Origin: Stenotrophomonas acidaminiphila
GTDB lineage: Bacteria; Pseudomonadota; Gammaproteobacteria; Xanthomonadales; Xanthomonadaceae
Direction of reading: 5' to 3'
Length of the DNA: 64,000 nucleotides
Assembly (NCBI GenBank): GCA_002951995.1
Contig: CP019797.1
Location: forward strand, 2,030,501 to 2,094,500
The notes beneath the pieces were generated by a model that was not told the DNA's origin, ran no database searches, and saw nothing but the letters and a program-made list of their open reading frames with translations. This document shows positions 25,934 through 35,364 of this stretch, piece by piece (within the stretch, counting starts at the first letter, position 1; each line of letters begins with the position of its first letter). The position numbers were made by a program, and so were the translations under genes.

Positions 25934-26224
25934 TCAGCGTCCGTCGAAGGGGGAAGGCGCCTGCGGCGCCGCGTCGCCGGCCGCGCCTGCTGCGGCCTTG
26001 TTGGCACGCCGGAGCCGGGCATACAGCGGGATGGCCACGCCTGCCAGCACCAGCCCGCCGCCCACCAGCGCGCCCAACAGCAACGACACGATGATCGCGA
26101 TCCCGGAGGTGGTGCTGAGCGCCCAGAACGCCAGCCGGATATCGACGGGCTGCGAATTGAGCGAGCCTATCACCAGGCCACCGACCAGCACGGCCAGCAG
26201 AATCAACAGACGGACAGCCTTCAT
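25934..26224 (-). CDS. lapA: LapA-domain inner-membrane protein
   Basis: 96 aa with two transmembrane helices (about residues 4-22 and 41-65) and a basic cytoplasmic tail (RLRRANKAAA). Motifs NSQPVDIRLAFW and LLLGALVGGGL are typical of the LapA/YciS domain. It is the partner encoded with LapB in control of LPS assembly. The gene precedes lapB by 6 bp and follows ihfB after about 150 bp. Confidence 0.92.
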   Translation of the reverse strand: MKAVRLLILLAVLVGGLVIGSLNSQPVDIRLAFWALSTTSGIAIIVSLLLGALVGGGLVLAGVAIPLYARLRRANKAAAGAAGDAAPQAPSPFDGR

Positions 26225-26376
26225 TCGGCAGCCTGCTCCATGTCCACAGAGCCACTAGCTTAACGGCCGTGGCGACGATCCGCAGCAGGCGGATCAAAAA
26301 ACCACCCCGAACGGTTGCCGGGGCCACTTGTCGATGGATCCGGGGGATGCCGCCGCGGATCGCGGCGACCAGGAAC

Positions 26377-26682
26377 TCAGGCCGGGTCGCTTTCCAGCGG
26401 CACGACGTCGCTCACGCGCTCGCGCAGCTCCTTGCCGGGCTTGAAGTGCGGGACATGCTTCCCCGGCAGGGCGACCGATTCGCCGGTCTTCGGGTTGCGC
26501 CCCATGCGCGGCGGCCGGTAATGCAGCGAAAAGCTGCCAAAGCCACGGATCTCGATGCGGTCGCCGGAAGCCAGCGCGCCGCCCATCATCTCCAGCAACG
26601 ACTTCACGGCCAGATCGACATCATCGGCCTTCAAGTGCGCCTGGTGGCGCGCAAGGATTTCGATCAGCTCGGATTTGGTCAT
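26377..26682 (-). CDS. ihfB: Integration host factor subunit beta
   Basis: This 101-aa HU/IHF-family protein has [40 protein letters not shown] and the beta-arm tip GRNPKTGE with the intercalating Pro. IHF bends DNA sharply and serves recombination and transcription. It lies downstream of rpsA on the same strand, the typical rpsA-ihfB order. IHF could also act on the integrative element near guaA, which is inference. Confidence 0.97.
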   Translation of the reverse strand: MTKSELIEILARHQAHLKADDVDLAVKSLLEMMGGALASGDRIEIRGFGSFSLHYRPPRMGRNPKTGESVALPGKHVPHFKPGKELRERVSDVVPLESDPA

Positions 26683-26713
26683 TGCGGACTCGTCACGAAG
26701 GTAAAACCCCGAA

Positions 26714-26739
26714 GCGGCCCGGATTTTCGTCCGGGCCGC
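26714..26739 (-). terminator. Hairpin between rpsA and ihfB
   Basis: The 9-bp stem GCGGCCCGG/CCGGGCCGC with an 8-nt loop is followed on the minus strand by TTCGGGGTTTT. It probably ends or attenuates the rpsA transcript before ihfB. Confidence 0.6.
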
Positions 26740-26771
26740 CCAGGTTGCATCTACGACAAGCTCAAGGCCGA

Positions 26772-28463
26772 TTACTCGGACTTGTTGCCACCCAGCTGCG
26801 CGCGCAGCAGCGCACCCAGGCTGGTGGTGCCGGCAGCGGCTTCGGTCGAGGACTTGTTGTACTCGGCCAGCGCTTCGGCGGTCTCGGCTTCGTCCTTGGC
26901 CTTGATCGACAGCTGCATGGTACGGCCCTTGCGGTCCATGCCCACGAACTTGGCTTCGACCTTGTCGCCCACCTTCAGGTGCTGCGAGGCGTCGTCGACG
27001 CGGTCGTGGCTGATGTCGCGGGCCGAGACGTAGCCTTCGATGCCGTCGGCCAGCTCGATCACGGCGCCCTTGGCGTCGACTTCCTTCACCACGCCTTCGA
27101 CCTTGGAGCCCTTCGGATTGGCCGCCATGTACTGGCCGAACGGATCCTGCTCCAGCTGCTTCACGCCCAGCGAGATGCGCTCGCGCTCCGGATCGACGGC
27201 CAGGACGACGGCGTCCAGGGTATCGCCCTTCTTGAAGTTGCGGACGACGTCTTCGCCGGTGGTGTTCCAGCTGATGTCGGACAGGTGGACCAGGCCGTCG
27301 ATGCCGCCGTCCAGGCCGATGAAGATGCCGAAGTCGGTGATCGACTTGATCTGGCCGGACACCTTGTCACCCTTCTTGTGGGTGGCGGCGAAGGTTTCCC
27401 ACGGATTGGCGGCAACCTGCTTCATGCCCAGCGAGATGCGGCGACGCTCTTCGTCGACGTCCAGCACCATCACTTCGACTTCGTCACCGACCTGCACGAC
27501 CTTGGACGGGTTGACGTTCTTGTTGGTCCAGTCCATCTCGGACACGTGCACCAGGCCCTCGACGCCCGGCTCGATCTCGACGAACGCGCCGTAATCGGTG
27601 ACGTTGGAGACCTTGCCGAACACGCGGCTGTTGGCCGGGTAACGACGCGAGATGTTGTCCCACGGATCCTCGCCCAGCTGCTTCAGGCCCAGCGACACGC
27701 GGTTGCGCTCGCGGTCGAACTTCAGCACGCGCACGTCCAGCTCGTCGCCGACGTTCACGACTTCGGACGGATGGCGCACGCGCTTCCATGCCATGTCGGT
27801 GATGTGCAGCAGGCCGTCGATGCCGCCCAGGTCCACGAACGCGCCGTAGTCGGTCAGGTTCTTGACGACACCCTTCAGGATCGCGCCTTCCTGCAGCTTG
27901 TCCATCAGCTGCTCGCGCTCTTCCGAGTGCTCGCTCTCGACGACAGCGCGGCGGGAAACGACCACGTTGTTACGCTTGCGGTCCAGCTTGATGAGCTTGA
28001 ACTCCAGCTCCTTGCCTTCCAGGTAGGCCGGGTCGCGCACCGGGCGCACATCGACCAGCGAACCCGGCAGGAACGCGCGGACATCCTTGATGTCGACGGT
28101 GAAACCACCCTTGACCTTGCCGCTGATGCGGCCGGTGATGGTCTCGTTCTTCTCCAACGCTTCTTCCAGCTCGTCCCACACCATGGCGCGCTTGGCCTTC
28201 TCGCGCGACAGGACGGTTTCGCCGAAGCCATTCTCGATCGAGTCGAGCGCGACCTTCACCTGGTCGCCCACGCCCACGTCGATTTCGCCAGCGTCGTTAC
28301 GGAACTGTTCGATCGGCACGATGCCTTCGGACTTCAGACCGGCGTTGATCACCACCACGTCGCCGCGGACGTCGACGACGGTGCCGACGACGATGGCGCC
28401 CGGCTTCAGCTTGGCCAGATTGGCCTGGCTGGCTTCAAACAGTTCTGCAAATGATTCGGTCAT
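26772..28463 (-). CDS. rpsA: 30S ribosomal protein S1
   Basis: 563 aa with six S1/OB repeats. The first two, which bind the ribosome, diverge ([20 protein letters not shown] and [20 protein letters not shown]). Repeats 3-6 carry the regular V-x-DYGAFV-type lines, for example [20 protein letters not shown] and [20 protein letters not shown]. It binds mRNA to the 30S subunit for initiation. It lies between cmk and ihfB as in most gammaproteobacteria. Confidence 0.98.
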   Translation of the reverse strand: MTESFAELFEASQANLAKLKPGAIVVGTVVDVRGDVVVINAGLKSEGIVPIEQFRNDAGEIDVGVGDQVKVALDSIENGFGETVLSREKAKRAMVWDELEEALEKNETITGRISGKVKGGFTVDIKDVRAFLPGSLVDVRPVRDPAYLEGKELEFKLIKLDRKRNNVVVSRRAVVESEHSEEREQLMDKLQEGAILKGVVKNLTDYGAFVDLGGIDGLLHITDMAWKRVRHPSEVVNVGDELDVRVLKFDRERNRVSLGLKQLGEDPWDNISRRYPANSRVFGKVSNVTDYGAFVEIEPGVEGLVHVSEMDWTNKNVNPSKVVQVGDEVEVMVLDVDEERRRISLGMKQVAANPWETFAATHKKGDKVSGQIKSITDFGIFIGLDGGIDGLVHLSDISWNTTGEDVVRNFKKGDTLDAVVLAVDPERERISLGVKQLEQDPFGQYMAANPKGSKVEGVVKEVDAKGAVIELADGIEGYVSARDISHDRVDDASQHLKVGDKVEAKFVGMDRKGRTMQLSIKAKDEAETAEALAEYNKSSTEAAAGTTSLGALLRAQLGGNKSE

Positions 28464-28656
28464 TGGATTTACTCAGTTGAACACATGGGCAGGCCGCTCC
28501 CTTCGGGGAATGCGTGCCGCCCGCCTGTTGGTCGACCCCGTGCCGGCGGCCGTGTGTGGAGTGGAAAAACCGCCGTGCACCCTGCACGACGGAGCCTTGT
28601 ACAACTTCGATTTGCGCGACGGCGGCCGTCACCGGCCGCTCTCACGGAACCGCGGG

Positions 28657-29333
28657 TCACGCTTCCGGCGAAGGAAGCAGGCCCAGCACCCTGGCAACGA
28701 CGTCGTCGATGCCGATACCGCTGGTGTCGATGAGAACGGCGTCATCGGCCGGCCTCAGGGGCGCCACTGCGCGTTGTGCATCACGGGCGTCGCGGGCCAT
28801 GATCTCGCGCAGGAGGTCATCAAAGTTAACCGAAACCCCTTTTTCTTTCAACTGTTTATGCCGCCTGTGCGCCCGCTCCTCGGCGCTGGCGGTCAGGAAT
28901 ACCTTGAACGGGGCGTCCGGGAAGATCACCGTCCCCATGTCGCGGCCGTCGGCGACCAGCCCCGGCGGCATCCTGAATGCGCGCTGGCGCTCCTTCAGCG
29001 CCGCCCGCACCTCCGGGATGGCGGCGATCGCCGAGGCCAGCGCCCCGGTGGTCTCCAGGCGCAGCTCGTCGGTGGCATCGGTATCGTTGACCAGCACCCG
29101 CAGGCTCTCGCCGCGCTCGACGAAGCGGATCCGGGTATCGAACGTGCAGCGCACCAGCGCCGAGGCGTCAGAGGTATCGATGTCGGCCCAGCTGGCGGCC
29201 ACCCCCACCGCCCGGTACAGCGCCCCGAATCCAGGTAGTGCCAGCCCAGCCGGTGCGCGACGATGCGGCTGACGGTACCCTTGCCGGCCCCGGACGGGCC
29301 GTCGATGGTAAGAACGGGGGGAAGTGGACTCAT
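28657..29333 (-). pseudogene. cmk: Cytidylate kinase, one apparent frameshift
   Basis: ATG 29333 begins [20 protein letters not shown] (P-loop) and runs to WHYLDSG. The rest is in another frame: [40 protein letters not shown] and [13 protein letters not shown]. One extra base in the four-C run at 29223-29226 restores a normal CMP kinase of about 225 aa ([16 protein letters not shown]). The enzyme phosphorylates CMP and dCMP. All conserved motifs are present, so error in the run is more likely than gene death. It lies upstream of rpsA. Confidence 0.9.
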
Positions 29334-29412
29334 CTGCGGCCTGCGCTGGAACGGGAATCCGCCCATTCTAGCGCCGCGCCCGGCCCGCCTGCCGCCGATT
29401 GCACGCAACCAC

Positions 29413-29442
29413 TTGAACCCACATGGAATTGCCCGGTAGAAT
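29413..29442 (+). promoter_or_regulatory. Predicted rpmJ promoter
   Basis: TTGAAC (29413-29418) and TAGAAT (29437-29442) are separated by 18 bp, upstream of the L36 gene and pointing toward it. The leader would be about 75 nt. No Zur-type dyad is visible. Confidence 0.5.
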
Positions 29443-29522
29443 GGCGGGCTTGAACGAGCGTCAACCTGCATATCCGCGGCTACGCTCCCTGAAGAACTCC
29501 AACGTATCCGCCGAGGTATGCC

Positions 29523-29648
29523 ATGAAAGTCCTGTCCTCCCTGAAGTCGGCGAAGGCCCGTCACCGTGACTGCAAGGTGGTTCGCCGTCGCGGCAAGATC
29601 TTCGTGATCTGCAAGTCGAACCCGCGCTTCAAGGCTCGCCAGCGCTGA
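29523..29648 (+). CDS. rpmJ: 50S ribosomal protein L36, zinc-independent (YkgO-like) type
   Basis: This 41-aa protein begins [20 protein letters not shown] and ends NPRFKARQR. Classical L36 uses three Cys and one His for zinc. Here only DCKVV and VICKS Cys remain; the first Cys and the His are replaced (KARHRD and RFKA). This is the C-minus paralogue pattern of E. coli YkgO. The very basic composition is normal for L36. It is a single gene with its own promoter and terminator, divergent from cmk. Confidence 0.92.
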   Translation: MKVLSSLKSAKARHRDCKVVRRRGKIFVICKSNPRFKARQR

Positions 29649-29671
29649 GCCGACTGGCGTTCGCCGCCAGC

Positions 29672-29726
29672 GGAATCCGCGAGGATTCCGGATCTTCGCA
29701 GAAAGCCGCCCCGGGCGGCTTTCTGC
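29672..29726 (+). terminator. Two hairpins after rpmJ
   Basis: GGAATCC-GCGA-GGATTCC (29672-29689) is followed by a perfect 13-bp stem (29698-29710 with 29714-29726) around CCG, ending in CTTTCTGC. The second is a likely intrinsic terminator, although its T-tract is inside the stem. Confidence 0.65.
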
Positions 29727-29882
29727 ATCTTCGTGCCCCGCTCACGGCCGGCCGCGTATCCTGCACCCGCCGTGTCCGCCGCACGCATGCCGCGCCCGGC
29801 AGCGCGGAACAGGGCTGCCTGCCACTTTATCGACGCTGTTTTTTTGCTGTAATCGCCACTTGTCCTCCGGGGAGAAGCGACC

Positions 29883-30215
29883 ATGAAGCAGACCATCCGG
29901 GCCCTGGCCCTGAGCGCCGCGATCATCGCGGCACCCACCACGGCGCTGGCCGACACCCTGCTGATCGAGCGGGCCCAGGAAAAGCCGGCGGGCACGCTGC
30001 CGGCGCGCGGCGAGTCGATGGGCCAGGTGCAGGCGCGCTTCGGCGCCCCGCAGGAACGGCTGGAACCGCGCGGCGGCCAGAAGCGCCAGTGGCCCACGAT
30101 CAACCGCTGGGTCTACCCGGCCTTCACCGTCTACTTCGAGAAGCAGCGGGTGATCGACGTGGTCGCCAACCAGGCAGGCCCCGACGAGATCGGCCCCAAA
30201 CCGCCGGTCCGCTGA
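29883..30215 (+). CDS. Small periplasmic protein, BamE/SmpA-like motif
   Basis: 110 aa with a Sec signal (about residues 1-23, cut after ALA-D). The mature part contains RGESMGQVQARFGAPQERLE, which resembles the 'G-M-x-x-x-QV-x-x-x-x-G-x-P' start of the BamE/SmpA fold. RQWPTINRWVYPAFTVYFEK and VIDVVANQAG follow. There is no lipid Cys. A GGGGAG ribosome site precedes the ATG. I know such proteins as conserved hypotheticals in Xanthomonadaceae; the function is not known. Confidence 0.75.
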   Translation: MKQTIRALALSAAIIAAPTTALADTLLIERAQEKPAGTLPARGESMGQVQARFGAPQERLEPRGGQKRQWPTINRWVYPAFTVYFEKQRVIDVVANQAGPDEIGPKPPVR

Positions 30216-30339
30216 TCTCCGCCACTCCGGGGCTGCAATGGCGGCCCCGGGCGGCGCCCTCCCCCGCGCCTCCCGGCACCGGCAGGCGCGCCAACGCACC
30301 GGACTTTCGCGCCGGGCATGATCCGAGCACTTACCCGCA

Positions 30340-31374
30340 ATGACCGATGCACTTCGTTTTCCCGCCGAATGGGAAGCCCAGTCCGGCGTCCTGATCGCCT
30401 GGCCGCATGCCGATACCGACTGGGCCGAACGCCTGGCCGAGGTCGAGGAGACCTATATCGCGCTGGTCGCCGCCATCACCCGCTTCCAGCCGGTGCTGAT
30501 CTGCGTGGCCGACGACGATATCGAGACCTACGCGGAGATGCGCCTGCGTTCCAACCGCATCGATATGGCGCGCGTGCGCTTCATCACCGCAGCGTACGAC
30601 GACACCTGGCTGCGCGACTCCGGCCCGATCACGCTCAGGCGTGCCGACGGCGGCTTCCAGCTGCTGGATTTCCGTTTCACCGGCTGGGGCGGCAAGTTCG
30701 AGGCGAGCCTGGACGACCAGCTGGTCGGGGTGCTGCATGACGCCGGCGTGTTCAACAACGCCCAGGTGCGCAGCATCGCCTTCGCGCTGGAGGGCGGCGC
30801 CATCGACACCGACGGCGACGGCACCCTGCTGACCACCTGGAAGTGCCTGCACGAACGCCACCCGGAGCGCGACCGCGCATCGCTGGCCGCCGACATGGCG
30901 CAGTGGGTGCACCAGGAACGCGTGCTGTGGCTGGACCACGGCTATCTGGAAGGCGACGACACCGATGCCCATGTCGACACCCTGGCCCGCTTCGCCTCGG
31001 CCGACAGCATCGTCTACCAGGACTGCGACGACCCGCAGGACTCGCACCATGCCGAACTCAAGGCAATGGGGGCCGAACTGGCCGCGCTGCGCACCCGCGA
31101 TGGCCGGCCCTACCGCCTGTTCCCGCTGCCGTGGGCGCAACCGGTGATCGACGAGGGGCGCCGCCTGGCCGCGTCCTACGCGAACTTCCTGATCATCAAC
31201 GGCGCCGTGCTGATGCCGGCCTACGGCGACCCTGCCGACGACACGGCGCGCGACGTGCTCGCCCGCGCGTTCCCGGACCGCGAGATCGTGCCGGTGCCGT
31301 GCCGGCCGCTGATCTGGCAGAACGGCAGCCTGCACTGCATCACCATGCAGCTGCCCGCCGGCCTGCTGGGCTGA
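30340..31374 (+). CDS. aguA: Agmatine deiminase
   Basis: This 344-aa guanidino-group hydrolase (peptidylarginine-deiminase family) turns agmatine into N-carbamoylputrescine and ammonia. Family motifs are WPHADTDWAERL, the Asp in DDTWLRDSGPI, EGGAIDTDGDGTLLTT and the His in WLDHGYLEGDDTD. The nucleophile Cys333 is in NGSLHCITMQ near the end. aguB follows by 127 bp, so the two-step putrescine route is complete in this window. Confidence 0.96.
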   Translation: MTDALRFPAEWEAQSGVLIAWPHADTDWAERLAEVEETYIALVAAITRFQPVLICVADDDIETYAEMRLRSNRIDMARVRFITAAYDDTWLRDSGPITLRRADGGFQLLDFRFTGWGGKFEASLDDQLVGVLHDAGVFNNAQVRSIAFALEGGAIDTDGDGTLLTTWKCLHERHPERDRASLAADMAQWVHQERVLWLDHGYLEGDDTDAHVDTLARFASADSIVYQDCDDPQDSHHAELKAMGAELAALRTRDGRPYRLFPLPWAQPVIDEGRRLAASYANFLIINGAVLMPAYGDPADDTARDVLARAFPDREIVPVPCRPLIWQNGSLHCITMQLPAGLLG

Positions 31375-31501
31375 AGCCCGGCGCCCGCTTGCCCTGTGCC
31401 TGCCTGGCAGGCACGGGGCCCGGCGCCCTCCTCTTTCCCATGCCCGGCGCGAAGCGCCCCTTGTGCAGGGGCCATTGCTCCCCCAGGTTTACAATGCCCG
31501 C

Positions 31502-32386
31502 ATGAATACACATTCCCTGACTGTCGCCCTGATCCAGGAACGCAACCACGGCGATGCCGCCGCCAACCTGGCCGTGATCGAGGCCCGCGTCGCCGAAGCC
31601 GCGACGCAGGGCGCCAAGCTGGTGCTGCTGCAGGAACTGCACAACGGCCCGTATTTCTGCCAGCACGAATCGGTGGACGAGTTCGACCTGGCCGAGCCGA
31701 TCCCCGGCCCGAGCACCGCGCGCCTGGGCGCACTGGCCAGGCAGCATGGCGTGGTCATCGTCGGCTCGCTGTTCGAGCGCCGCGCCGCCGGCCTGTACCA
31801 CAACACCGCGGTGGTGTTCGAGAAGGACGGCACCCTGCTGGGCAAGTACCGCAAGATGCACATTCCCGACGACCCGGGCTTCTACGAGAAGTTCTACTTC
31901 ACCCCGGGCGACATCGGCTTCAAGCCGATCGACACCTCGGTCGGCCGCCTGGGCGTGCTGGTGTGCTGGGACCAGTGGTATCCGGAAGCCGCGCGCCTGA
32001 TGGCGCTGGCCGGCGCCGAGCTGCTGCTCTACCCCACCGCCATCGGCTGGGATCCGGACGACATGCAGGACGAGAAGAACCGCCAGCGCGACGCCTGGGT
32101 GCTTAGCCACCGTGGCCATGCCGTGGCCAACGGCGTGCCGGTGCTGTCGTGCAACCGCGTCGGCCACGAGCCGTCGCCGCTGGGCGCGTCGGGCATCCAG
32201 TTCTGGGGCAACAGCCACGTGCTCGGCCCGCAGGGCGAGTTCCTGGCCGAGGCCGGCACCGAGCCGACCGTGCTGGTCTGCGAGGTGGACCTGCAGCGCA
32301 GCGAGCACGTGCGCCGCATCTGGCCGTTCCTGCGCGACCGCCGCATCGATGCGTACGGCGACCTGCTCAAGCGCTACATCGACTGA
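31502..32386 (+). CDS. aguB: N-carbamoylputrescine amidase
   Basis: This 294-aa nitrilase-superfamily enzyme has the catalytic Glu45 (VLLQELHNGPYF), Lys118 (KYRKMHIPDD) and Cys155 (GVLVCWDQWYPE). It hydrolyses N-carbamoylputrescine to putrescine, CO2 and ammonia. ATG 31502 matches the family start (MNTHSLTVALIQERN); a longer reading from 31463 lacks support. It is the partner of aguA on the same strand. Confidence 0.96.
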   Translation: MNTHSLTVALIQERNHGDAAANLAVIEARVAEAATQGAKLVLLQELHNGPYFCQHESVDEFDLAEPIPGPSTARLGALARQHGVVIVGSLFERRAAGLYHNTAVVFEKDGTLLGKYRKMHIPDDPGFYEKFYFTPGDIGFKPIDTSVGRLGVLVCWDQWYPEAARLMALAGAELLLYPTAIGWDPDDMQDEKNRQRDAWVLSHRGHAVANGVPVLSCNRVGHEPSPLGASGIQFWGNSHVLGPQGEFLAEAGTEPTVLVCEVDLQRSEHVRRIWPFLRDRRIDAYGDLLKRYID

Positions 32387-32401
32387 CCGGGAACCCTGCG
32401 C

Positions 32402-32932
32402 ATGGCCGTGCACATCCGTGATGCCGGTGCGGCCGACATCGCCGCCATTACCGCGATCTACGCGGTCGAGGTGACCGACTTCGTCAACACCTACGAGTAC
32501 GAGGTGCCGGACGAAGCCGAGATGCTGCGGCGCATGCAGGACATCATCGCCCGTGGCTTTCCCTACCTGGTCGCCGAGATCGACGGCCAGGTCGCCGGCT
32601 ACGCCTACGCCAACACCTATCGCAGCCGCATCGCCTACCAGTGGACGGTGGAGAATTCGGTCTACGTCGATGCCCGCTTCCAGGGCCGCGGCGTGGGCAG
32701 CACGCTGCTGCAGGCGTTGATCGACGCCTGCACCGCGCGTGGCTACCGGCAGATGGTCGCGGTGATCGGCGAGCCCGCCAATAGCGCCTCCATCAGGCTG
32801 CACGAGCGTTTCGGGTTCCAGCTCGTGGGCGTGTTCCGCGGCCTGGGCCGCAAGCACGGCCGCTGGCTGGACACGGTGCAGATGCAGCGCGCGCTCGGCG
32901 ATGGCGCCGGCAGCGCCCCCTCCAATGAATGA
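32402..32932 (+). CDS. GNAT N-acetyltransferase, phosphinothricin/methionine-sulfone type
   Basis: This 176-aa GNAT has MAVHIRDAGAADIAAITAIY, YRSRIAYQWTVENSVYVDAR and the acetyl-CoA loop QGRGVGSTLL, then ANSASIRLHERFGFQLVGVF. This line-up matches the Pat/Bar/MddA group that acetylates phosphinothricin, methionine sulfone or related amino acids. The true substrate is not known. It begins 15 bp after aguB and touches the next gene, suggesting a co-transcribed aguB-gnat-traB cluster. Confidence 0.88.
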   Translation: MAVHIRDAGAADIAAITAIYAVEVTDFVNTYEYEVPDEAEMLRRMQDIIARGFPYLVAEIDGQVAGYAYANTYRSRIAYQWTVENSVYVDARFQGRGVGSTLLQALIDACTARGYRQMVAVIGEPANSASIRLHERFGFQLVGVFRGLGRKHGRWLDTVQMQRALGDGAGSAPSNE

Positions 32933-32936
32933 CGCA

Positions 32937-34154
32937 ATGACCGACACCCACTCCGAAAACGGCAGCGAACTGCTCGCCGGCCAGCCGCTGCGCATCGTCG
33001 AACGCGATGGCGTGCGCTACACCCTGCTGGGCACCGCCCATGTGTCCGCCGCCAGCGTGCAGGCGGTGGAACAGGCCATCGGCAGCGGCCAGTACGACGC
33101 CGTCGCGGTCGAGCTCGATCCGCAGCGGCTGCAGGCCCTGACCAACCCGGACGCGCTGGCGCAGCTGGACCTGATCGAGGTGATCCGCAAGAACCGGGTC
33201 GCGCTGTTCGCCGCCAACCTGGCCCTGGCCGCCTACCAGCGCCGGCTCGCCGAACAGCTGGGCATTGAACCGGGCGCAGAGCTCAAGCGCGCGGTGACGC
33301 TGGCGCAGGAACGTGGCCTGCCGGTGCACCTGATCGACCGCGATGTCGGCCTGACCTTCCGCCGCGCCTCGCAGCGCCTGGGCTTCATCGGCAAGCTCAA
33401 GCTCGTCGCCGGGCTCGGCGCCGGCCTGTTCTCGTCCGAGGACGTGGGCGCGGACGAGATCGAGAAGCTGAAGCAGGGCGACATGCTCGAATCGAGCTTC
33501 GGCGAATTCGCCAGCGAAAGCCCGGCGCTGTACGAGAGCATCATCGGCGAGCGCGACCGCTACATGGCCACACGCCTGCGCGAAGAGCGCAGCGACAGCC
33601 AGCGCAACGTACTGGCGGTGGTCGGCGCCGGCCACCTCGCCGGGCTCGCGCGTTACCTGGAAACCGACACCGAAGCGCCCGGCCCACTGCGCCAGGCGCT
33701 GGAGGCGGTACCGAAGAAGCGCAACATCCCGTGGATCACGCTGACCATCCTGGCCGTGGTCCTGGCCGGCATCGGCGTCGGCTTCTGGAAGGGCGGCATG
33801 GGCATGGGCGCGGACATGCTCGCGACCTGGGCGCTCTACACCGGCGGCCTGGCCGGCCTTGGCGCGCTGCTGGCCGGCAGCCACCCGTTGAGCATCCTGA
33901 CCGCGGTGCTGGTGGCGCCGTTCAAGCCATTCCGCCTGAGCATCCCCACCGGCGCGTTCGCGGCGCTGGTGGAAACGCGCCTGCGGCGGCCGGCCTACGC
34001 CGATTTCCTGCGGCTGCGCGACGACGCGCAATCGCTCAAGGGCTGGTACCGCAACCGTGTCACCCGCATCGTGCTGACCTTCATGCTCACCAACCTCGGC
34101 AGCATGCTCGGCCTGTGGCTGACCGGTTTCACCGTGTACGGCAAGCTGGTGTGA
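32937..34154 (+). CDS. TraB/PrgY-family membrane protein
   Basis: About 405 aa. The N-terminal TraB domain has YTLLGTAHVSAASVQAVEQA, VAVELDPQRLQAL, a conserved pair of His/Glu-containing lines and VVGAGHLAGLARYL, as in TraB/PrgY/GumN proteins. Four hydrophobic segments follow (about 265-285, 290-330, 335-350 and 380-400), with a basic loop between. Relatives affect pheromone peptides in enterococci and are widespread without a known role. An ATG at 32925 that overlaps the GNAT stop is an alternative start. Confidence 0.82.
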   Translation: MTDTHSENGSELLAGQPLRIVERDGVRYTLLGTAHVSAASVQAVEQAIGSGQYDAVAVELDPQRLQALTNPDALAQLDLIEVIRKNRVALFAANLALAAYQRRLAEQLGIEPGAELKRAVTLAQERGLPVHLIDRDVGLTFRRASQRLGFIGKLKLVAGLGAGLFSSEDVGADEIEKLKQGDMLESSFGEFASESPALYESIIGERDRYMATRLREERSDSQRNVLAVVGAGHLAGLARYLETDTEAPGPLRQALEAVPKKRNIPWITLTILAVVLAGIGVGFWKGGMGMGADMLATWALYTGGLAGLGALLAGSHPLSILTAVLVAPFKPFRLSIPTGAFAALVETRLRRPAYADFLRLRDDAQSLKGWYRNRVTRIVLTFMLTNLGSMLGLWLTGFTVYGKLV

Positions 34155-34176
34155 TGCGCCGGCGCTGGCGCGGCCC

Positions 34177-34587
34177 TCAGGTCCGCGGCCAGCGCCAGGA
34201 CAGGCCCACGATCAACAGGCACAGCACGATCTCGATACTGCTGTAGGCCAGGTAGAACCACCATGCCCCCGGCATGGTGAGCGCGACGAAGGCGGCGTAG
34301 AACAGGGCCAGGCCGATACCCAGCCAACGCACCACGCGCGCCGGCAGCGCCAGCGACAGGAACACCATGAGCCCGGGCACCGCCAGCAGCAGCGCGACGA
34401 ACAGCAGCGAGCCCTGGCTGCTCGGCCCCATCGGACCGCCGCCGTCGAGCATGTACTTCAGCTTGCCGGGCCGATAGAGGCCGAAGTAATCACCGTAGAG
34501 ATAGCAGAAGGTCAGGCTGGCCCACAGCGCCGAGAGCTTGATGCGCGGCGACAGCGGCGGGTCGGATAGCAGGGAACGGCTTTGCAT
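34177..34587 (-). CDS. Small integral membrane protein, DUF6326-like
   Basis: 136 aa with four hydrophobic helices (about residues 19-38, 60-80, 86-104 and 108-130). The signature after helix 1 is YLYGDYFGLYRPGKLKYML, typical of DUF6326 proteins as I recall them. GAGGAG precedes the ATG at good spacing. Its start lies 11 bp after the stop of the DUF4386 gene, so the pair is probably one operon. The function is unknown. Confidence 0.75.
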   Translation of the reverse strand: MQSRSLLSDPPLSPRIKLSALWASLTFCYLYGDYFGLYRPGKLKYMLDGGGPMGPSSQGSLLFVALLLAVPGLMVFLSLALPARVVRWLGIGLALFYAAFVALTMPGAWWFYLAYSSIEIVLCLLIVGLSWRWPRT

Positions 34588-34598
34588 GGGACGTCTCC

Positions 34599-35312
34599 TC
34601 AATGGACAGCGGATGGCACGGCATCGCGGCCCCGCGTGCGCAGGCCGAACAGCAGCAGCCACAGGCAGGTACCGATCTCGCCGACGGAGGCCGGCAGGGT
34701 CAGGTGGGCGGAAATCCACCAGTCCGCGTAGCCCGGCACCAGCAGTTCCGCCAGCACATCCAGTACATAGCCCAGCCCGCCCAGCACCAGCAGCGCGCCG
34801 AGCAGGCGCGGCAGGCGGCGCGAGCGCAGCAACAGCCAGCCCAGCGGCAGCAGCCACAGGCCCCAGAACACGCGCACCAGCTGCATGCCGCCGCGGTACG
34901 CCTTCAACGCCGCGTGCGCAAGCTGCTGGCGTTGTTCCAGCGACAGCAGCTGCGCGCTGTCGGCATCGGTCAGCAGCGCCAGCGCCTGCAGCCGGTGCGA
35001 CAACGCCGCCAGCGCCAGTGGCACGCCCATCGCCACGAACGCCAGCATCAGCGTCGCCGCGCCGCGGCTGACATCCTGGAAGGCGCGGTACAGCACCAGT
35101 GCCAGCAGCAGGTAGGCCACCTGTTCGACGACGAACGCCGCCACGCCCTGTTTGAACAACGCCTGCCTGGCGACCACGTTGTCCAGCAGTGCACCGGCGT
35201 CGGCGCCGGCCAGCTGCGCCGGTACGTAGGCCAGGCAGAAAATGCCGGTGACGACGACGATCAGGTACAGGACACCGGCAAGCCGGCCGCCCGGGTGAAG
35301 TACATGTGGCAT
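34599..35312 (-). CDS. DUF4386-family membrane protein
   Basis: About 237 aa from ATG 35312 (MPHVLHPGGRLAGVLYLIVV), with AGGGGA-type ribosome site upstream. Six hydrophobic segments are visible. Motifs LAGVLYLIVVVTGIF, LLDNVVARQALFKQGV and PSVGEIGTCLWLLLFGL-like C-terminal lines fit DUF4386. No catalytic site is visible. It precedes the DUF6326-like gene on the same strand. The function is unknown; the pair often occurs near regulators in other bacteria, but none is seen here. Confidence 0.78.
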   Translation of the reverse strand: MPHVLHPGGRLAGVLYLIVVVTGIFCLAYVPAQLAGADAGALLDNVVARQALFKQGVAAFVVEQVAYLLLALVLYRAFQDVSRGAATLMLAFVAMGVPLALAALSHRLQALALLTDADSAQLLSLEQRQQLAHAALKAYRGGMQLVRVFWGLWLLPLGWLLLRSRRLPRLLGALLVLGGLGYVLDVLAELLVPGYADWWISAHLTLPASVGEIGTCLWLLLFGLRTRGRDAVPSAVH

Positions 35313-35364
35313 CCGCGGTTCCCCTGGAAAAGGCCCCCGCCGGCATGGCGGGAGCACGATGGCG

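Noticed and set aside
31460..31495. TTGTGC and TACAAT as an aguB promoter
   Set aside because: The spacing is 23 bp and the TACAAT is only 6 bp before the ATG, so it is not convincing.
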